A stretch of DNA of 64,000 bases from Rudanella paleaurantiibacter (GTDB lineage: Bacteria; Bacteroidota; Bacteroidia; Cytophagales; Spirosomataceae), in NCBI RefSeq assembly GCF_009184635.1, contig NZ_WELI01000010.1:124001-188000 (forward strand). Reading direction: 5' to 3'. The position numbers and the translations under genes were made by a program. Positions within the stretch are counted from its first letter, which is position 1. Each line of letters starts with the position of its first letter. Under the pieces are notes generated by a model, which had not been told where the DNA came from, did not search any database, and saw nothing but the letters and a program-made list of their open reading frames with translations. Shown here in pieces: positions 61,025 through 64,000 of this stretch.

Positions 61025-61133
61025 GATGAGTTTATTCAGTGCTGGACATGATACTTTAGACTTCGCTACAACCGCTCAACAGGTCTAAAGTCCAGTGTCT
61101 AAAGTCCAATGTCCAGTACTGAGATGAGTTTAT
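61025..61133. mobile_element. MITE-like element with 11-bp flanking direct repeat (copy 2)
   Basis: The element at 61036-61122 begins TCAGTGCTGGACATG and ends with the inverse of TCAGTACTGGACATT. It contains internal GACTTTAGACACTGGAC-like repeats. It is flanked by identical 11-bp direct repeats GATGAGTTTAT at 61025-61035 and 61123-61133. It is clearly related to the element at 34964-35067, and it lies between madL and the ligase gene. Confidence 0.78.
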
Positions 61134-61145
61134 GGTTTTGTGTTT

Positions 61146-62636
61146 TTAAGCCGTTTGAAACAAAGGTTTAAGGTCGTTTTTAGTCACCTTGCCCATTGCA
61201 TTGCGGGGTAGCTCGTCCACGATTCGGTACTGCCGGGGAATTTTGTAGGCTGGCATCTGCTCCCGTAACCAGGTGTTAATGTCGGCTGCGGAAACCGAAG
61301 AATCTTTTAGTACCAACGCGGCACAAACCAGTTCGCCCCACTCGTCGTTGGGCACCCCAACCACGCTGCAATCGCTCAGGGCGGGGTGGGTGCGCAAAAC
61401 TTCCTCGATTTCAAGAGCCGATATTTTATAGCCCCCCGATTTGATGATGTCAATAGAGTCGCGGCCGAGCATACGGTAGTAGCCATCTTCGACCACGGCA
61501 ATGTCGCCCGTACGGAACCAGCCGTCGGGGGTAAACGCGTTTTGGGTGGCTTCGGGGCGGTTCCAGTATTCCAGAAACACATTGGCCCCTTTGATCTGAA
61601 TTTCGCCCGGTTGCCCGTTGCCAACTTCGGCGTTGGCTTCATCCACCAGCCGAACCCCCACACCGGGCAAAGGTTTTCCGATGCAGCCAACCCGGCGCTC
61701 GCCCACGTAGGGGTTGCTGATTCCCATGCCGATTTCGGTCATGCCGTACCGTTCGAGCAGCGTATGCCCGCTGATGCCCTGCCATTTTTCGAGCACCGAC
61801 ACCGGCAGCGCAGCCGAGCCCGACACCATTAGCCGGAACCGGGCTAATACGGCCGAAATAGCCTCCTGACGTGGGGCGGGTTGGCTCTCCCAGTACGAAA
61901 TCAGTTTGAAATAGATGGTCGGAACGGCCATAAATACATTGACACGCCCCTCGGCGAAGGTGTCGAAAACGGCTTCGGCCGAGAATTGGGGCATAAACTG
62001 CACCGTAGCCCCCGCCCAAAGTGCGCACGACACCACATTGACAATACCGTGCACATGATGCAGGGGCAACACGCACAATGTGTAATCGGCCGACGACCAC
62101 TGCCAGGCGTCGATGAGGGTCGAAATCTGAGTTTCAAGATTGGCGTGCGTAGTCACTACCCCTTTGGGCAGGTTGGTGGTGCCGCTCGTGTACAGAATCA
62201 TGGCCCGGCGTTCGGGTGTCAGGTTAGGCAGCGTGGCGGGCTGAAGGCTTGGCTCATCGTCGCCGAGGGTAATCAACCGAAACCCTTTTTCGGCCGCCAG
62301 AGGAGCCAGTATTTGGGCATGTGCCGTATCGGCAACCACAATTTGGGCGTCGGTGTCCTCAATCACATAGCGCAACGACGGCAGCGGGTACGACAGGGCC
62401 AGGGGCACCGCAACACCACCCGCCCGCCAGATTCCCCATTGTACCCGTACGTAGTCGAAGCCGGGCGTTACCATAAACGCAACACGGGCTTCGGCGAGGT
62501 CGGTAGTGCCGTTGAGGAGTTGCGTAGCCATCAGGGCCGAGGCATCGAGCAATTGACCATAGGTGTAGGCATGACCGTCGGCCACAATCGCCGTAGCGGC
62601 CGGGTTACGGTACGCATTGGTAAAAATTCCTTGCAT
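61146..62636 (-). CDS. matB: Malonyl-CoA synthetase-like acyl-CoA ligase (MatB/ACSF3 type)
   Basis: The 496-aa adenylate-forming enzyme has the AMP motif MILYTSGTTNLPKGVVTTH, LERYGMTEIGMGISNPYVGERR, WFRTGDIAVVEDG and GRDSIDIIKSGGYKISALEIEEVL. The C-terminal lysine is in PRNAMGKVTKNDLK. The GRxSxDIIKSGGYK block closely resembles that of ACSF3 and MatB, malonyl-CoA synthetases. Together with the adjacent madLM genes this supports malonate plus CoA plus ATP to malonyl-CoA. No malonyl-CoA decarboxylase is seen in the window, so the fate of malonyl-CoA is open. Confidence 0.82.
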   Translation of the reverse strand: MQGIFTNAYRNPAATAIVADGHAYTYGQLLDASALMATQLLNGTTDLAEARVAFMVTPGFDYVRVQWGIWRAGGVAVPLALSYPLPSLRYVIEDTDAQIVVADTAHAQILAPLAAEKGFRLITLGDDEPSLQPATLPNLTPERRAMILYTSGTTNLPKGVVTTHANLETQISTLIDAWQWSSADYTLCVLPLHHVHGIVNVVSCALWAGATVQFMPQFSAEAVFDTFAEGRVNVFMAVPTIYFKLISYWESQPAPRQEAISAVLARFRLMVSGSAALPVSVLEKWQGISGHTLLERYGMTEIGMGISNPYVGERRVGCIGKPLPGVGVRLVDEANAEVGNGQPGEIQIKGANVFLEYWNRPEATQNAFTPDGWFRTGDIAVVEDGYYRMLGRDSIDIIKSGGYKISALEIEEVLRTHPALSDCSVVGVPNDEWGELVCAALVLKDSSVSAADINTWLREQMPAYKIPRQYRIVDELPRNAMGKVTKNDLKPLFQTA

Positions 62637-62693
62637 GAAATGGTCTTTTATGTGTCAGGTTGTCGTTGTATATTTGATTAAAAAGAGAACAGC

Positions 62694-62873
62694 ATGGTTA
62701 TTCGGATTCCTAAAGATGCGCCAGCCTCAGCCGTTGATGAGGCTTTGAAACGAATAGCGAGCCAGCCCAAAAAAGCCCGCAAAGGTTTCGACCCGAAAAA
62801 GTATGCAGGGAAGATTAAATTCCCCGTCGATGGCTTGACGTATCAAAAACAGATGCGCGATGAGTGGCAGTGA
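62694..62873 (+). CDS. VapB-like antitoxin
   Basis: This 59-aa protein (MVIRIPKDAPASAVDEALKR at the start, then RKGFDPKKYAGKIKFPVDGL) is basic and overlaps the PIN toxin gene by 14 bp, the usual arrangement of an antitoxin before its toxin. Its C-terminal FDPKKYAGKIKF / DGLTYQKQMRDEW resembles the small VapB-type antitoxins of Bacteroidota. No DNA-binding motif can be assigned with certainty. It is divergent from the ligase gene with a 57-bp gap. Confidence 0.75.
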   Translation: MVIRIPKDAPASAVDEALKRIASQPKKARKGFDPKKYAGKIKFPVDGLTYQKQMRDEWQ

Positions 62874-63240
62874 TTCCATCTTGATGGACACGAACTCCCT
62901 GATTTATTTCTTTAATGGAAGCGAAAAAGTAGTCGAAGCCATTGAGGATAAAGTCTTGTATATTTCTGCTATCACTGAAATTGAGTTGCTCAGTTTTCCT
63001 CGTCTTGATGAAGAAAGTGAACAGCAAATTCGGTATTTCATTGATGATGAAAATTGTCGACTCATTGAACTGATTCCTGCCATTAAAGCGCAGACAATTC
63101 AGCTTCGTAAAAGGCATCGCATCAAGCTCCCAGATGCTGTCATTGCTGCTACAGCACTATTTTTAGGTATTCCGCTGCTCACATTCGATACAGACTTCGC
63201 CAAAATAAGTGGGTTAGACCTCATCTTACTGGAGTATTAG
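62860..63240 (+). CDS. vapC: PIN-domain toxin (VapC family)
   Basis: The 126-aa protein is a PIN-domain ribonuclease. The acidic residues are D10 (ILMDTNSLIYFF), E40 (ISAITEIELLSF), D92 (IKLPDAVIAATALFLG) and D110/D112 (LTFDTDFAKI). Translation may instead begin at M9. VapC toxins cleave tRNA or rRNA and are neutralised by the cognate antitoxin. The base composition is lower in GC than the neighbours, consistent with acquisition. It converges on the aromatic-acid transporter gene, with 10 bp between stops. Confidence 0.88.
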   Translation: MSGSDSILMDTNSLIYFFNGSEKVVEAIEDKVLYISAITEIELLSFPRLDEESEQQIRYFIDDENCRLIELIPAIKAQTIQLRKRHRIKLPDAVIAATALFLGIPLLTFDTDFAKISGLDLILLEY

Positions 63241-63250
63241 TGCCCTTGAC

Positions 63251-64000
63251 CTAACTCACTTTTTTCGAGGAAATATACAGGGTCATGATGCCCGCGAAAA
63301 TGGTCGGAACGGCGTAGATCAGGAAGTTAGTGACCATCGAGAGCCCCATTCCGATCAGAATACCGCCCACTGCCGGGCCAATGATTCCCCCCAGCCGGCC
63401 CATGCCGATAGCCCAGCCCACGCCCGTTGTCCGAAACTCGGTTGGGTACATCCGGGCCGCTACGGCGTAAAGCCCCACGAAGCCGCCCTGAATCCCGAAT
63501 CCAAGCAGGCCAAACACCAGCAACAGCGTATCCGAACCCATAAAAAACCGGAAGGCGATCATCACCACTCCCGTCATAATCAGGTATAAACCGATGGTGC
63601 GTTTGAGGCCAAATCGGCTAGAAAAGTACCCCTGAATGGTAATCCCGAAAAACGCGCCTACGTTAAACACCGTGCCCGCATAAATGGCCAGTTCCATCGA
63701 AAGGCCGGCATTGGTGGCGAGTTTGGGAATCCAGCTGGTCAGAAAATACAGGGTGGCAAACGCCAGAAACAGGGCCGCCCAAAGCTGAAGTGTTGGAATC
63801 TTGTAGTCGTTGGCCAGCAGTGAGTTGACCGGAATAACAGCCTGACGAGCCGGTTTGGCCGGTAGTTGGCTGTACGTCGATTGCCCCATTTTGGTCAGGA
63901 TCGAATTGGCTTTTTCCAGGGCCCCCGCCGGTTGCGATTTAAGATAAAACTCGAGCGATTCGGTCAGGAAAAGCCCAATCAGGGGCAGGGTTACAAACGT
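63251..64000 (-). CDS. MFS aromatic acid:H+ symporter (AAHS-type), 3' part
   Basis: The frame is open from the stop at 63251 to the window edge, giving the last ~249 aa; the ATG at 63889 is internal. The part has LIGLFLTESLEFYLKSQPAGALEKANSILTKMG, the central cytoplasmic loop, and then six C-terminal helices with RMYPTEFRTTGVGWAIGMGRLGGIIGPAVGG. This loop is characteristic of PcaK/BenK-type carriers of 4-hydroxybenzoate, protocatechuate or benzoate. Its place at the end of the aromatic cluster suggests import of the cluster's own substrates. The 5' end lies beyond the window. Confidence 0.82.
   Translation of the reverse strand, partial: TFVTLPLIGLFLTESLEFYLKSQPAGALEKANSILTKMGQSTYSQLPAKPARQAVIPVNSLLANDYKIPTLQLWAALFLAFATLYFLTSWIPKLATNAGLSMELAIYAGTVFNVGAFFGITIQGYFSSRFGLKRTIGLYLIMTGVVMIAFRFFMGSDTLLLVFGLLGFGIQGGFVGLYAVAARMYPTEFRTTGVGWAIGMGRLGGIIGPAVGGILIGMGLSMVTNFLIYAVPTIFAGIMTLYISSKKVS

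Noticed and set aside
61146-62636. 4-hydroxybenzoate- or coumarate-CoA ligase
   Set aside because: The GRDSIDIIKSGGYK block and the adjacent madLM genes fit malonyl-CoA synthetase better; an aromatic substrate remains possible but is not supported.

Overview
The window comes from a fairly GC-rich member of the Bacteroidota, most likely order Cytophagales and close to Spirosoma, Rudanella or Larkinella. The grounds are a sigma/FecR/SusC/SusD signalling and uptake cassette, an Oar-like TonB receptor, twin-arginine Gfo/Idh/MocA oxidoreductases, an Lmo0937-type mini membrane protein, and weak Shine-Dalgarno sequences. The genus is an inference from gene content. No rRNA, tRNA or CRISPR array was seen.

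Layout. 1-5.4 kb: the 3' end of clpC, a secreted protein of unknown function, a GH30 glycosidase, an aldo/keto reductase and a GDPD. 5.5-15.4 kb: the Oar-like receptor, a mini membrane protein, a Gfo/Idh oxidoreductase, an MFS/nuclease-like/DMT operon, and DUF4174, MpaB-like and OmpA genes. 15.4-24.2 kb: two long inverted repeats, a second Gfo/Idh protein, a membrane patatin, a GAF protein and a four-gene overlapping set (flippase-like protein, GT2, NodB deacetylase, GT2). 24.2-36.3 kb: ruvC, a GNAT, the FecI-FecR-SusC-SusD cassette, an ABC ATPase, an XRE/IrrE-like regulator, a MITE-like element and an NHL protein. 36.5-39.1 kb: a gluconeogenic pckA-fbp pair.

39.2-64 kb is one large aromatic-catabolism region, nearly all on the minus strand. 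The lower pathway is complete from 4-hydroxybenzoate to succinyl-CoA plus acetyl-CoA: pobA, pcaH, pcaG, pcaB, a fused pcaD/pcaC, a fused pcaI/pcaJ and pcaF, with a divergent PobR-like AraC regulator. Beside it is an upper operon: P450, two subunits that together look like a split PEP synthase, two paralogous HD-domain phosphohydrolases, an aldehyde dehydrogenase, an SDR, a [2Fe-2S] ferredoxin and a ferredoxin reductase. This matches the parts list of the Corynebacterium glutamicum cre pathway, in which p-cresol is phosphorylated on its hydroxyl, the methyl group is oxidised by a P450 acting on the aryl phosphate, and dephosphorylation gives 4-hydroxybenzoate. I infer that the window encodes a Bacteroidota version of this phosphate-protected p-cresol/p-alkylphenol pathway, joined directly to its own pob/pca pathway. 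A MEDS/SARP-type regulator and malonate genes (madL, madM and a MatB/ACSF3-like ligase) lie immediately upstream. An AAHS-type MFS transporter, cut by the window edge, and a VapBC pair close the region.

The aromatic region is also marked by repeats. Several of its spacers carry inverted repeats, often AT-rich. Two related short elements, at 34.96 and 61.04 kb, are each flanked by direct repeats that look like target-site duplications.
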